64,000 bases of DNA. It comes from Phaeodactylum tricornutum CCAP 1055/1 (Eukaryota; Bacillariophyta; Bacillariophyceae; Surirellales; Neidiaceae). This document shows, piece by piece, positions 9,809 through 20,922 of this stretch; the stretch's first letter is position 1, and each line of letters begins with the position of its first letter. Made by a program: the position numbers and the translations under genes. The stretch covers positions 1,221,766 through 1,285,765 of the forward strand of contig NC_011670.1 of assembly GCF_000150955.2 (NCBI RefSeq), given 5' to 3'. Under the pieces are notes generated by a model. The model worked only from the letters and a program-made list of their open reading frames with translations, was not told the DNA's origin and did not search any database.

Positions 9809-10590
9809 GAGTGTTATTGTTGCACGATTGTTGAGATACTGCTGCTGTAGGAGTGTGACCGTGCGAAGCGCAAATTGTCGATGCCAATGAACATGTATAG
9901 TATAGTAGTCGGACGAATGTTGGTGCTTAGTCTTCGACGGCAAGGGACCCGACCCGACCGTTCCAGAGCCCTTTCCGTTGCTGTGAGTCACATAACATAC
10001 CCATCCCACTCCACACCCCTTGGTAAAGGAGGCCACGGTGGGGTTCGAATCTACCAGTTGCGACATTTATAGAAGAACGAATAGGTCCCGTTTCCCGTTG
10101 GGTCTGGTCCACCGCTCGCGAGGGACGGGGACATCGTCACGCCTTTTCCGGGTTAGAGACGGTTGCCAGACAGACGCAAAAGTTGAACTTGCAGCTTGGC
10201 CGAGCCAACGTTGGATCGCCGTCGTACACAACGGTACGGAGCCTGTCGTACGGGCCGGGGCGGGTCGTCGGTGCCAGTCTACAGTACCTACAGCAGTACC
10301 TACCTACCTACCTACATTCCTACTTACTGACGGTACCGTGCGGTGTCGTTCGGCCTTCCCTCCTCGCCGGGAAGAAGAAAAACGCTCCGGCGGAAAGCAA
10401 TACCTCCTCTAGAGAGGGTGTGTTTTCGACACTGAACGTGGTCGTTTTCCACCCTGGTTCCATTTTCCAGAGTTGCCTTCTCTCGTGTTTGTGTGTCTCT
10501 GGATTCGTTGTAGACCACCACCCTACTGCTATATACACTTTCACTATCACTACCTTTACTACTGCTGCTACTTATACTGCTGCTGCTGTG
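9809..10590. promoter_or_regulatory. Divergent promoter region, COA7-like gene / hemA
   Basis: About 780 bases between the two start codons. It includes a CTAC/CCTA short tandem run (about 10299-10325) and pyrimidine-rich, CTG-containing leader sequence immediately before hemA. No coding region is supported. The 'ggttcgaatc' at 10042 looks like a tRNA B box but no tRNA fold surrounds it. Confidence 0.5.
10299..10325. repeat. CCTA-type short tandem repeat
   Basis: Five or so CTAC units in a row, slightly interrupted, in the hemA upstream region. Confidence 0.8.
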
Positions 10591-12396
10591 ATGAGATTCG
10601 TTTCGATCGTAGCGACGCTGGCGGCGGTGACCGTTCCCACAACGTCCTTTTCCGTGACACCGTCCGGAGTCGGGAATCGTCTCCGACTGCGTCCCGCCGT
10701 CGTCGCGACGTCGTCAGCGTTGGCCGTGGCGGCCGACCTGGGAGAAATCCGTAAACGCACACGCGAGGTACGTGGCCGCCGAGACTGCGGGTGTGAGCGA
10801 TGTGGCATCCCCCCCCCCCCCCCCCTGACCCCCCTGTTTCTCTCTGTATTGATTTTGATTCCTACACTCTCTCCAGGAACGTCTGGAAGCCGCTTCCAAG
10901 GGATTGCAGGTACACTGTGTGGGTCTTAGCATTCACCACGCATCGGTGGAAGTCCGCGAAAAGCTCGCCATTGCCGAAGCCGACTGGAACGCCGCTTCGA
11001 ACCAAATATGTGAGGATGGCGTTGTCGCCGAGGCCGCCGTACTCTCCACCTGCAACCGATTCGAAGTCTACTACGCCGCCACCGACCCCCGCGCCGCCAT
11101 GGCACACGTCACCTCATACCTCGCTAACCGATCCGGACTGCCCGTATCCGTACTGCGACAGAACTTGTTCATGCTCAGTGGCGACGACGCCGTATGGCAC
11201 GTCATGCGGGTTGCCGGAGGACTCGACAGTTTGATCGTCGGAGAAGGACAGATTCTCTCGCAAGTCCGACAGTGCTACCTGCATTCCGTAGAAGACGATG
11301 GATGCGGTGGAAAAGTTCTCGCACGACTGTTGAACAACGCACTCGCCGCCGGCAAACGCGTCCGCTCCGAAACCGCCATTGCCAAAGGATCCGTCAGTAT
11401 TAGTTCCGCCGCCGTTGAGCTTTCCGAAATGCTTTCGCAACAAGATTTGCAGTTGCCCTTTTCCGAAGCGCGCTTGGCCGTCGTGGGCGCCGGAAAAATG
11501 ACCCGACTCCTCGTCACCCATCTGGCCTCCCGTGGACTCGAACGTATCACCATTGTCAACCGCAGTCTGGGACGACCGCAGGAACTACAGGAACAGTTCC
11601 CCGACGTGGACATTGAAGTCAAACTCATGGAAGATCTATGGGACGTCGTGGGCCGCTCCGATATCGTATACACGGCCACGTCGGCCGTGGATTACGTCAT
11701 TGACGAACAGAAACTCGAAGCCAACGGTTTGGTCGGGGGACACCCACTCATGTTGGTGGACATTGCCGTCCCCCGCAACGTCGGGGATGATTGTAAAGTG
11801 GTACGTGACTGTCAACACAATTGTGGGATGCCTTCGGCACTGTTGCGGGATAAGGATAGATACTCGTGCCGTGTGCTGCCGCCGCCTTGCCCGTTTCGTG
11901 CCATACACACACAAACTCATACTTACACCGCTCCTTACCCTACTCTACTATGCGACAGCTTCCCAACGTGGCCGCGTACAATGTTGACGACCTCAAGGCC
12001 GTGGTGGCCAAGAATACGGCCATGCGCCAACGCGAAATGCTCGAGGCCGAGGACCTCCTCCGCGAAGAAACGGACGCCTTTGTTACCTGGCGCGAGAGTC
12101 TATCCGCCATTCCCACCATTAACCAGTTGCAGGAACGCGCCAACGCCTTTCGCGAAGAAGAACTCAAACGCTGCACCCGCAAACTGTCCGGCGCCAATCT
12201 CAGCGAAAAGGAACTCGAAGCGGTCGAGCGACTGTCACGGGGTATCGTCAACAAGCTCCTGCACGGACCCATGGCGCATTTGCGCAAAACGGAATCCGTC
12301 GAAGGCAAACAGGCTACCTTGAAGGAATTGAGTGCCATGTTTCGATTAGAAGAAGAAGAAGCCGCGAACAATGGACGAAGACGCCGACGATCCTAA
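10591..12396 (+). CDS. hemA: Glutamyl-tRNA reductase, plastid
   Basis: Three exons, 10591-10767, 10877-11800 and 11959-12396, encode 512 aa; both introns (109 and 158 bp) begin GTACGT. GluTR reduces Glu-tRNA to glutamate-1-semialdehyde with NADPH, the first committed step of tetrapyrrole (chlorophyll, haem) synthesis in the plastid. Marks: the start of the catalytic domain VGLSIHHASVEVREKL, STCNRFEVY with catalytic Cys118, the NADPH-binding VVGAGKM, and DIAVPRNVGDDC-V-LPNVAAYNVDDL across the second splice, then the helical dimerisation domain. The N-terminus (MRFVSIVATLAAVTVPTTSFSV) is a signal peptide with a weak plastid motif (TSF). Intron 1 contains a run of 17 C. Confidence 0.95.
10809..10825 (+). 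repeat. Homopolymer C17 in hemA intron 1
   Basis: Seventeen consecutive C between donor and acceptor of the first hemA intron. The length is likely to vary between alleles and could carry sequencing error. Confidence 0.9.
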
Positions 12397-12842
12397 ACAC
12401 GGACGACACACACACACACTCTCTCTCTCGAGCCCTCTTGTTCGACACACACGCGCAATCTTTTTTTGAATACCATCTCTTACGATATAGCTTGCCCCAT
12501 TGTTATTTTTTACTATTGTTGTTCTTGTTCTTATTGCCCCGACCCCGATACGCAACTCTATTCGTGCGCGTTGGCTTGTAGATGAGTGGAAAGGCATACC
12601 AATGTCGAGGCGAGGGTCCGGGCGGACTATGTTGGTCAACGGCTAGCTGGTCTGACCGTCGATCGACAAAGGTAGCATGCAACCACTCGTGGGAACCAAT
12701 GGAATCGCGTTTTCGGCCACCATGGGCCCCATCGGTGTCGGATGGGAAGACACCCTCCTCTACATCCAACCCGTACATCCGTCAGTCTCTATCCTCGGAA
12801 TTCGTACGGTCGGACTCGATAGTTTCGTCCCACAACAAACAC
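12397..12842. other. Intergenic, hemA to LYAR-like gene
   Basis: About 445 bases. CA and CT runs (about 12407-12429) lie in the hemA 3' flank. An open frame runs into the next gene from 12582 but lacks family support upstream of the zinc finger, so it is treated as 5' leader. Confidence 0.55.
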
Positions 12843-13971
12843 ATGGTGTTCTTTTCGTGCGATGGCTGCGGAGACGCCATGAAAAAGAACCAGGTGGATG
12901 GACACGCGGCGCGGTGTCGACGGTGCGCCTCGGTCAGTTGCGCCGACTGCCTCATCTCGTTTTATGGTGGTACGTGGACATGTGCGTGCGTGAATTCCGC
13001 TTGGTGAGGCAGATTAATAAAATCGGCAAGGGCGTTCCAACATATTTGTTGCTCAAGAGAATGCGTAATGCTTGTGTGAGAGAGAGCGGGTCGATACGGG
13101 GGGAAGGACCCACGCCATGTGATTACATTCTGTTGGATCTCGATTTGGCATAACTGCCATGGGAGCAATCGAAAATGTTTTAATTAAACTCTGATGGTGA
13201 ATAGACGACCGTTGATCTTCCGAAACGGGTTTGCTATGTTTCACGGTATCTCTCACGCTCTGGGTCCCTCTTGGCTTGTGTACAGATGACTATCGGGCGC
13301 ATACTTCCTGCTTGACCGAAGTAGAACGGTACGAAACTCGTGGTGTCGCGGAAAGCAAAAAGGGTGGCAAGGTTTCTCCGCAAGAATTGTGGATGAACTT
13401 GATTGTTTCATCCGTCGAGACCGCACCGGGTCCCTTGAAACATCATTTGCAAGTGATTTCGGGCTTGGACAATGTCCCACGGAAAGAAAAACAATTTCGG
13501 AACTTTGCATCGAACTCGTTGAATTTGAAGGGTAAACAGGGCGAAGCGAGTGTAGGCGAGATATGGAAGTATTTGAAAGGCTTGCGGGAAGAGCAACAAA
13601 AGGCGAAGCAGCAGAAAGACGAGGCGATTGCGGCAGCCAAGCTGAAGAACGCGGAAGCCACGAGTACAAAGGAACTGGATGAATTACCAAACGACGGCAG
13701 ACATGTTGACGCCGTCAGCGCTTGTGGACTAAACGACATTTCTCCACCAAATCCAAAGATTGTGAAAAAGGCGATCAAGAAGGTTTTGAAAAAAGCTTCC
13801 GGCCACAAACTGTCGTTAAAACGGCTACGCAAAGAAATCCAACTTCATTTAGGGGCATCGAAAAGCGACAAGAAGCGTCTGAAAGTATTGGTACAGCAAA
13901 CCTTGGAAAGTTCCACAGCGAAGGGTATCTTTCTCGTCAGTGGTGATAATGTACAGCTACAAGTAGACTAG
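12843..13971 (+). CDS. LYAR-type C2HC zinc finger nucleolar protein
   Basis: Two exons, 12843-12969 and 13286-13971, encode 270 aa. The N-terminus MVFFSCDGCGDAMKK matches the start of LYAR family proteins, with paired zinc ligands (CDGC, CRRC, CADC) completed across the splice by GG-DDYRAHTSCLTE. A middle KEKQFRNFASNSL region, a lysine-rich coiled coil, and a C-terminal basic domain (KKAIKKVLKKASGHKLSLKRLRKEIQ) also match. LYAR proteins act in the nucleolus in pre-rRNA processing and ribosome biogenesis. The intron is 316 bp (GTACGT...ACAG), the longest placed in this window, so a small unseen exon inside is possible but not needed. Confidence 0.85.
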
Positions 13972-14205
13972 ATCGAAACATGTACCATTTTTTTTGTTTT
14001 TGTTTCTTTGTTGACAAGAACCATTCCGTAGTTACATTCAAACCGCAGCCAAGCCTGCGCACGACGCACAGCTCCCTCAATACTGAATTATCCAGTAATA
14101 CTGTACAGGTTGCATGCGATGGCCTGTGTACGACTATATGCTACGTTTCTGGCACTGATATGAAAGTGAAAAAAAAACTCACACTGGACTTGCTGTCCAG
14201 TCGAT

Positions 14206-14853
14206 TTATTCATCAGACGATGAGGAATCGTAACCATCCAAAAGACCTCCAAGCCCTTTCACCTCTTCCTCCGGCTTCCTCTTCACATCCTCAAGATGTT
14301 TATTTGTATCTCCAACTGGGTCTGTCCTTGTAATGGTTTTTTTGTCTTCCGAGTTCAAGACATCATTATCGGCATCGGACACAGTCGTTCGCCGTCGTTT
14401 CTTGGTTATTTTGGGAATCAATCTGGCGGAAGCTTGCGGTTTTGGTTCACGTATTTTCATCGTGTCAATCCTATGCTCTGACTCCGTGACATTGGATTCG
14501 TCGGAAAACCCCCGTTCCAGTCTATCGGCACGTGCAGCTCGAAAGGCAGCTAACTGTTGATTGGTTTGCTGTGCTACTTTTTGCTCTTCCTCGATTCGTT
14601 GTTTTCCAATGGCATCCAAATGAGCTGCATCTTCTTCATCCAACGCCAATGTTCCCCTCATCATCGATCTCTGAAATTCTTCCCGCTCGGCTTCGTCTTG
14701 CTCTTGGTTGGCGCGAAGCTGTTCAAAGAGAGGCTTGTGTGCCGCTCGTGATGCGCTCTCTTCGGTAGAACTTCCGCCCTCGATAGGTTTCTCTTCGTAG
14801 CCGCCATCGTCTGTTGAGGTTTGGACTGTTTTGCTGACGAATGATAGGCTCAT
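14206..14853 (-). CDS. PIP30/FAM192A (NIP30 domain) protein
   Basis: Single exon, 215 aa, convergent with the LYAR-like gene. The N-terminal NIP30 signature is visible: PLFEQLRANQEQDEAEREEFQ, then MRGTLALDEEDAAHLDAI. A basic middle (KITKKRRRTT) is a likely nuclear signal, and the C-terminus GLLDGYDSSSSDE matches the serine/acid tail which in human PIP30 is phosphorylated by CK2 and helps bind the PA28-gamma proteasome activator. Whether the diatom protein has that partner is unknown; nuclear location is inferred. Confidence 0.8.
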   Translation of the reverse strand: MSLSFVSKTVQTSTDDGGYEEKPIEGGSSTEESASRAAHKPLFEQLRANQEQDEAEREEFQRSMMRGTLALDEEDAAHLDAIGKQRIEEEQKVAQQTNQQLAAFRAARADRLERGFSDESNVTESEHRIDTMKIREPKPQASARLIPKITKKRRRTTVSDADNDVLNSEDKKTITRTDPVGDTNKHLEDVKRKPEEEVKGLGGLLDGYDSSSSDE

Positions 14854-15082
14854 CGCATTCGGCTATCTTCTTTCAACTACACCGTCGAACAAAGTAGACA
14901 GATTGAGATATTTGGCTTGTCAATAGGAATTGCCTGTGAAGGTCGATTTTCACGTAGGAACGCATCCGGGTACCTCGAATAAATAGCCGTAATGATATGC
15001 TGACATGTGAACGGATTCACTCCCGTAAAATAGAACACGAGTATTCGACATGTGAAATGATGAAATCAACAGAATAGTCATA

Positions 15083-15759
15083 ATGCTCACGCTGCCAGGA
15101 GTTCTTGATACAACATCCACAACTACGGGCGACATTTCGAATGAGCAAGAGATGAGTGATTTACACGAGACAGTAAGTCATGCAGATGAAAGCTCTTTGA
15201 ACGAGAATGTGAGCACCAATTATCCTCCTGACGCTTTGAAAGCAGAGGCAGAAACCAGCACGACGGCAAAGCCAGCTGGACCGTATACACAGGAAGAACT
15301 CCGCCAAATTCTCTCCCAAAGACATGTCGTTGACCTAACTGACGAAGATATGGATCCTATCGAATGGATGGTTCGGAAACTCGTTCCGATACCCAACGTT
15401 TACTATTGGGATATCCTGGAAGATCAACACGAGCAATCGGAAGTGTCGGTTGGTATTCGTGTTTGGCATTCCACAATTTCTGGCTTGTGTACAATGGGGG
15501 TTGGATAGATCGTCGAGTAGCACAACCTCTTGCAAGAGGTTTAGGTTTGACCGAATCCAGATTTGATTATGTGACGGATCAAATGTCGGCTGAAGACTGG
15601 CAAGCTTCCAGACGAGAGGTCGACCGTCGCAAGCAAGGGAGGGAAGTCACGGCGAATACAGAGGAAGAAGAGATTACTTCTACTGGAGATGTTGCAACTG
15701 GTCCTGAGAAAAGGCTGTCTTTGCAGTCAAGGAAATCGGGAGTGATTTCGACCTGTTAG
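15083..15759 (+). CDS. Uncharacterised protein with a reading-frame change (short intron or frameshift)
   Basis: Not recognised. The frame from ATG 15083 runs to 15508 and encodes an acidic N-terminus then DLTDEDMDPIEWMVRKLVPIPN and VYYWDILEDQ. A second frame continues with GWIDRRVAQPLARGLGLTE, FDYVTDQM and a charged tail, ending at 15759. A small intron with donor at 15453 (GTATTC) and acceptor at 15508 (56 bp) or 15520 (68 bp) would join them in frame; a frameshift is the alternative, since the second frame already looks protein-like (FWLVYNGGWIDRR) before those acceptors. It is divergent from the PIP30-like gene, with 229 bases between starts. Confidence 0.5.
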
Positions 15760-16601
15760 TATTGGTTAAGAGAATCTCCCCTTGCAATCTCTAACTGGGA
15801 AAACTCCACGTATGATTGGATGAGTGTTTCACAATTTCCGCAACCAATGAAACAAGCTATCCGCAAACTCTTCCTACGGTTAATGCTTGCCTCGGTTTGT
15901 GCTGGTGACCGTGAAATCTATCCTTATCAATGTGCTGCTTTGCAGAAATCAAGAGGCATAAGATATTGTAACTAGTCAGGATGCATGTCATGTTTGTTAT
16001 TTGCGGTGTTGCAAATAGGAATGTGTAGTCTTGGTCTCCATCCTAGATTGATTGCTGATTGCCTGTGAGTTCATCTCATTGTAGTCGGTACGTAGGTCCA
16101 TATTTACCGTACATTCCATGCAAGACGCAATGATACGGAACACAAGATTAATGTAAGGTAAACTAAAGGTGCTCGGACATACTACCTAGGTCACACCAAT
16201 GGATCCACTACCACTGGATTTGTTCATGATTGACTACCTATGTATGTTTGATCGCTCGGACAATTCGAAAAACATGATATTTAATAGGAAGTGTTGTGTA
16301 ATCCCTATTTTTGGCCCTGACCCTAACGAAGCTACGAAGAGACCAACGCGTGGACCGACATAAGCGTTGGAAACCTAAGACTTGGATGGGCCTAACGGCC
16401 CAACAAAGAAATTACGCCCGAGAACCCGTTGGGTAAGTATATCCTCTGCCACATGAAGAGTCATTGTCGACTAGAACAACATTCCGAAAACTTTTGTCAA
16501 GAAAAGTGACCGTTCGGTCAAAGGAACGACATCCTCGTTCACCACACGCGCAATTTCATCGCGGGATAGGCTGATCTATCCTTTCCAAATACTTGAGAAG
16601 C
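15760..16601. other. Intergenic 0.84 kb, no gene seen
   Basis: Both strands are broken by frequent stops and no family motif is visible. It should contain the 3' flank of the unknown gene and the helicase promoter. Base composition is AT-richer than the coding neighbours. Confidence 0.6.
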
Positions 16602-18149
16602 ATGGTTGGAGAGACTGTCGAACCGTTGGCGGAAGATATCGCGGCACTTATGAGGGACAAAATCCGTCTGCAGGCTGAGTCCGTACTCAACCGCGTCGAG
16701 GGAGTGGAAAAAGCGAGGTCGACGACGGCTTCTGCGAACGCGTCAAGCGTAAGTCTGGTTGAAATGGGCAAGGAAGGGTGTGACGTCGGCCCAAAGACGC
16801 CTCCACGAACGCCTTTGACCACGGAATACAACCGCCCGTCTGCACCGGGCAGCGAGCTATCTAAAAGGCTGCAACGACTCGCTCTCGAAAGGCAAAAACA
16901 GAGTACAGATCGTCTAAAGGTCATCCAGGCAGACACATCTTCGCACCTTTCATCCGTCAAGACCTTTCAGGAATTAAATCTACCTACTCACTTGTTGGAA
17001 GCTCTCTTTACGATGGGTTTTGATCGTCCTTCCGCTATTCAGGAAGAAGCCCTGCCTCGGATTCTTGCGGATCCTCCGCGGAACTTGATCGGTCAAGCCA
17101 AATCTGGTAGCGGCAAGACCGCAGCCTTTACACTAGGCATGTTGTATCGAATCACTGTTGACACTCCTGCTACGACGCAAGCTTTATGTGTAACACCGAC
17201 ACGTGAACTGGCAATTCAGATCGTGGACAAAGCTGTCCGTCCCATGGCCGTCAACATGAAAGGCCTGAAGATACAACTGGCGATTTCGCAATCAGTAGTG
17301 GACAAAAAGATTGGAGTTGACTCACATATGGTAGTCGGTACACCAGGAAAAGTGGTGGACTGGCTGAAGCGACGAATTATAAACCCTGATACCATCAATA
17401 TCTTTGTACTTGATGAAGCTGACAATATGGTGGAGGAGGGAGGCCATCGTGCCAATTCTCTTCTTATAAAGAAATGTATTCCCCCTACTTGCCAGAATCT
17501 CTTCTTTTCGGCGACTTTTCCGGAGGAAGTTGTCAATTTTGCAACCAAGATGGTCGATAATCCTGATAAGATATTGATTGAAGACGGACCTGAATTCCTT
17601 GTGCTGGACGTTATAAAACAGCTCTGGGTAGACACCAGAGAATATTCGGGTGGAAAGCTCATGTTTCTGGGAGACATTTATTCGCTCCTGACCATTGGAC
17701 AGAGTATTATTTTTGTTGGAACCAAGATAGATGCGGATACAGTGCATACTACATTGACGGGCGCTGGTTTCACGTGTTCTGTTTTGCACGGATCCGTGGA
17801 TGCCGCGCAGCGTGACACAACAATGGAGGCTTTTCGAAACGGTGAAAGCAATGTACTTATAACAACAAACGTCCTTGCCCGAGGAGTGGATGTCGACAAC
17901 GTTTGCATGGTGATCAATTACGACATACCAGTTGACAAAGATGGTGCCCCCGACTTCGAAACATACTTGCACCGCATCGGGCGTACCGGACGCTTTGGAC
18001 GCAAAGGTACAGCCATAAATCTCATTTCCGACCAAAAGTCAGTTGAAATTCTGGCTGCTATCGAGTCGCATTTCGCCAAAGGTGGCGAAGAGCTGATCAA
18101 GCAAGCACCCGCAGATCCAGAAACTCTGGCAGACGTTATAGAAATCTAG
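16602..18149 (+). CDS. DEAD-box RNA helicase, Dbp5/DDX19 type
   Basis: Single exon, 515 aa. The complete helicase motif set is present: Q motif (FDRPSAIQEEALP), AKSGSGKT, PTRELA, GTPGK, DEAD, SAT, FVGT, TTNVLARGVDV and HRIGRTGRFG. The stretch DKDGAPDFETYLHRIG is close to the Dbp5/DDX19 signature, as is the Asn-Leu-Ile-Gly-Gln start of motif I. Dbp5 remodels mRNPs at the cytoplasmic face of the nuclear pore to drive mRNA export, and acts in translation termination. The N-terminus (1-120) is an unrelated charged extension as usual for the family. ATG 16602 is the first in frame. Confidence 0.92.
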   Translation: MVGETVEPLAEDIAALMRDKIRLQAESVLNRVEGVEKARSTTASANASSVSLVEMGKEGCDVGPKTPPRTPLTTEYNRPSAPGSELSKRLQRLALERQKQSTDRLKVIQADTSSHLSSVKTFQELNLPTHLLEALFTMGFDRPSAIQEEALPRILADPPRNLIGQAKSGSGKTAAFTLGMLYRITVDTPATTQALCVTPTRELAIQIVDKAVRPMAVNMKGLKIQLAISQSVVDKKIGVDSHMVVGTPGKVVDWLKRRIINPDTINIFVLDEADNMVEEGGHRANSLLIKKCIPPTCQNLFFSATFPEEVVNFATKMVDNPDKILIEDGPEFLVLDVIKQLWVDTREYSGGKLMFLGDIYSLLTIGQSIIFVGTKIDADTVHTTLTGAGFTCSVLHGSVDAAQRDTTMEAFRNGESNVLITTNVLARGVDVDNVCMVINYDIPVDKDGAPDFETYLHRIGRTGRFGRKGTAINLISDQKSVEILAAIESHFAKGGEELIKQAPADPETLADVIEI

Positions 18150-18611
18150 ATATTAGAAGATAATACACGATATGTGCATGAGACTCGTCTCATGGGAACA
18201 GTAACAGTGTGCAATATTATACAAAACTGTGTGAATTACGATTGGCGACGAGACCTCAGATATTGGATACCGCCCAGCGAAAACGCTCTCCTGCTATTTC
18301 GTTGATAATGTTATATAGCGACGGAGTCCACGACATGGCATTTGTTGCCGTACACTACGACTACAAACCACTATTCTTGTTTGCTTACTTATGGCCAACA
18401 AAAAGGAAAAGTGATCAGCACGTGCAGCTACGATCAACTCTGAACATACTTTTACGTGTATCGGGGAATTTCGGGATCAGTTTGGAGGGGCATGGGGTCA
18501 GAGGGATAGACACTCCCTATCAAATTGGTAAAGGAACAAGACGTTTTGTCAAAAAAAATTCTCTTTTCAGCGATATGGTGCTTCGACTTGGATAGGTAAT
18601 TGAAATGTCAA
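18150..18611. other. Intergenic between convergent genes
   Basis: About 460 bases between the ends of the helicase gene (+) and the lysine-rich protein gene (-). A 128-codon open frame at 18209-18595 (+) has no family mark, signal or codon pattern that I can support, so it is not called. Confidence 0.5.
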
Positions 18612-19085
18612 CTAGTTCTCGCGCTTTCTCTTCTTCTCTTTCTTCGCCTTTTTGACTTCCTTTTTCAGTTTCTTGGCCAACTTCTTTTCCTTCTTGGCCG
18701 CCTTTTTTGCTTCCTTCTCTGCCTTTTTACGAGCTTTTCCTTCCATTCCAGCACTTGCTTGTGTCGGTACAGGACTTAGCTTCGCTTCGCGGGTCACTTC
18801 TTGCGCGGAATGCACGCCATCATCGTCCTCGCCTTGTTCCGCTCCCGACGATTTTCCACTGATTCGAATCTCGTTGACTTTTGCGGTCTCGTCTTCGGTA
18901 GCCGCCAGGGACTCGGCGATTTCTACAAGATCGTCCCAGTGATTTTCTATCTGTGCATCCTCTTGTAATTTTACATTCTCGCTCTGCAGAAACTGTGACA
19001 GAATGTGGAGGGCCTGAGAATGGTCTATTGGAACCGACGACGATACGACTGTCACCTTCGGTAAATCGGCAGCATTTTGCTGCAT
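18612..19085 (-). CDS. Small protein with lysine-rich C-terminal tail
   Basis: Not recognised. Single exon, 157 aa. The first 60 residues look helical (SQALHILSQFLQSENVKLQEDAQIE), the middle is acidic (EQGEDDDG), and the last 45 are almost all Lys, Ala and Glu (KKAEKEAKKAAKKEKKLAKK), ending KKRKREN. Such tails occur in nucleolar and ribosome-biogenesis proteins and act as nuclear signals, so a nuclear or nucleolar place is inferred. Compositional bias makes homology claims by eye unsafe. Confidence 0.6.
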   Translation of the reverse strand: MQQNAADLPKVTVVSSSVPIDHSQALHILSQFLQSENVKLQEDAQIENHWDDLVEIAESLAATEDETAKVNEIRISGKSSGAEQGEDDDGVHSAQEVTREAKLSPVPTQASAGMEGKARKKAEKEAKKAAKKEKKLAKKLKKEVKKAKKEKKRKREN

Positions 19086-19932
19086 TTCTTTCCAAACGCG
19101 TTCAATTGAGCGACAGGAGAAGTATAGGTATCGATCGACGTTCTTTCGTTTTCCGCTGCTATATAATCAATACGGACCACGATCTCTTCTATCATAAATA
19201 CGATAGGTGTAGATGGCTAAGGCGAGGAAAACATGCAAATCGCGAGACGCGACTGGCAGGGAATGGAGAAAATGTGATGTTTGTGCTTGGTCTGACCCTC
19301 TACCGTATTCGATTCCTAACGCTAAAAACCAAACATAGTCTCAATTTCGACGTCGGTCAAGTAACATAGGTACAGACAATGGGTCTTTCTTTATTTATTG
19401 TCCATTGACCGCCCAGTTCATCTAACTACAAAACAATATCTCTAGATGTATTGCGATTTTCAAATCTCTCGTGTTATCAATTTCCGGGACCAGTAGGTAC
19501 TCACTGACAGAATTTGCCCTTGTGGATACGGAATACAACCTGCCATCAATTCCTTCCTTGTATAACGGCACGTGCGGTCCTCGGGAACGTCGAAATCAGA
19601 CTATTCCACAGTATACGTTTCGCTACCCGAGAAACTCCACACGGCAATGAAATAGAACGTGTTCAGCTACGCTCCGGCCCCTTGTGAAGAGAGAAATCAG
19701 CTTATCCAAGGCTACCATACAGCGACAAGCTACTAACTGGAGAAGGTATCCAATGACAACATTTTTCCTGTCACATATGTCCGTATAGCCCTTGTATTGC
19801 AGTACCCGCAACCATTTGAGACCTCATGGTCGAGAGAAGCAATCCCAACTTGAAAGAAACTTTATAATTAGCGATAATGTCGTTAATGTAGAGTAGGTCT
19901 CACGAATTCTGAGGAAAACATTGGCTGTCGTT
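19086..19932. other. Intergenic 0.85 kb, no gene seen
   Basis: No supported coding frame on either strand. It holds the promoter of the lysine-rich protein gene and the 3' flank of the triosephosphate isomerase gene, both leftward. Confidence 0.6.
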
Positions 19933-20922
19933 CTATTTGGACTGAAAGTTGATGATACGTCCAAACTTGGCCGCATCCAGGGACGCTCCCCCCACCAAAG
20001 CTCCGTCGATATCCGGCATGGCCATCAAGTCGTCGACGGACTCGGGTGTCACGCTACCTCCGTACAGGATGCGGGTGGCATCGGCGGTTTCCGGTCCGTA
20101 CATTTCTGCCAAGACGGCGCGGCACTTGGCGTGCACGCTCTGCGCAATCTCCGGCGTCGCCACCTTGCCCGTACCGATGGCCCAGACGGGTTCGTAAGCA
20201 ATCGCCACCCGGCTCAAATCTTCCTTTTGAATACCGGCTAGGCCTTTCTTAAGTTGAACGGCACACACGGGTCCAGCCAGGTCTTGTTCGTATTCCGATT
20301 CGGATTCGCCAATGCAGAGCATGACGGACATGCCGAGTTCAATGAGTTTCAAGCATTGGCCGTTGATATATTCGTCCGTTTCGCCAAAGACTACCCGACG
20401 CTCCGAATGACCAGCCAGGGCCCACTGCACGCCAATGGACTGGAGCATGCTGGCCGAGACGGCTCCGGTGAAGGCTCCTTGGATTTGCGGGCAAACACCC
20501 TAAGGAATACAACCAAAAAAAACGGACAGTGAGTGTTGCGAAACGAACAACGAACAACGAACAAACCAAACGACGTATGCATTCCCAACGAGAACACGCG
20601 ATCCACGACTCCGTACCTCGGCTCCAATCGCGAGCTTGCCGCCGGTAGCTTCCTGTGCGGCTTCGATAAAGACGTAGGGGACAAAGAGAGCGACGTCGGC
20701 ATCGGGCGAATCGGAGGTAATGGCGGCAGCAATATTTGAGGCCAAATCTACGGCTTCCGACTTGGTTTGCGGATTGAGCTTCCAGTTTCCCGAAATGAAG
20801 GGTTTGCGCGCAGCCAGAGACGTGGTGGAGGCCGTCGTGGACGCCGGACTTCCCCGAAAGGTCGGTGCAAAGGCGGTCGCGCTGGAAATCAAGGCAGCTA
20901 CAGAAAGGGCGAGAAACTTCAT
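19933..20922 (-). CDS. TPI: Triosephosphate isomerase, plastid
   Basis: Two exons, 20922-20617 and 20499-19933, over a 117-bp intron (GTACGG...TTAG), give 290 aa. It interconverts dihydroxyacetone phosphate and glyceraldehyde 3-phosphate. Signal peptide plus ATAFAP motif (residues 15-20) predict import to the plastid stroma, so it serves the Calvin cycle. Catalytic marks are NWKLN (Lys48), HSERR (His electrophile), AYEPVWAIGTG (Glu base), the GGSV phosphate loop and GGASL. The intron falls just before the conserved QGAFTGAVS. Divergent from the lysine-pathway gene dapB. Confidence 0.96.

Noticed and set aside
10020-10075. Possible tRNA from a perfect B-box-like 'ggttcgaatc'.
   Set aside because: The bases around it do not form a T-arm stem on either strand and no A box or acceptor stem lies at the right distance.
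16300-16460. Proline- and glycine-coding stretch that might be a retroelement fragment.
   Set aside because: No motif of reverse transcriptase, integrase or protease could be seen and no terminal repeats were found.
18209-18595. 128-codon frame between helicase and lysine-rich protein genes.
   Set aside because: No family mark, no sign of conservation and a composition like the surrounding non-coding sequence.
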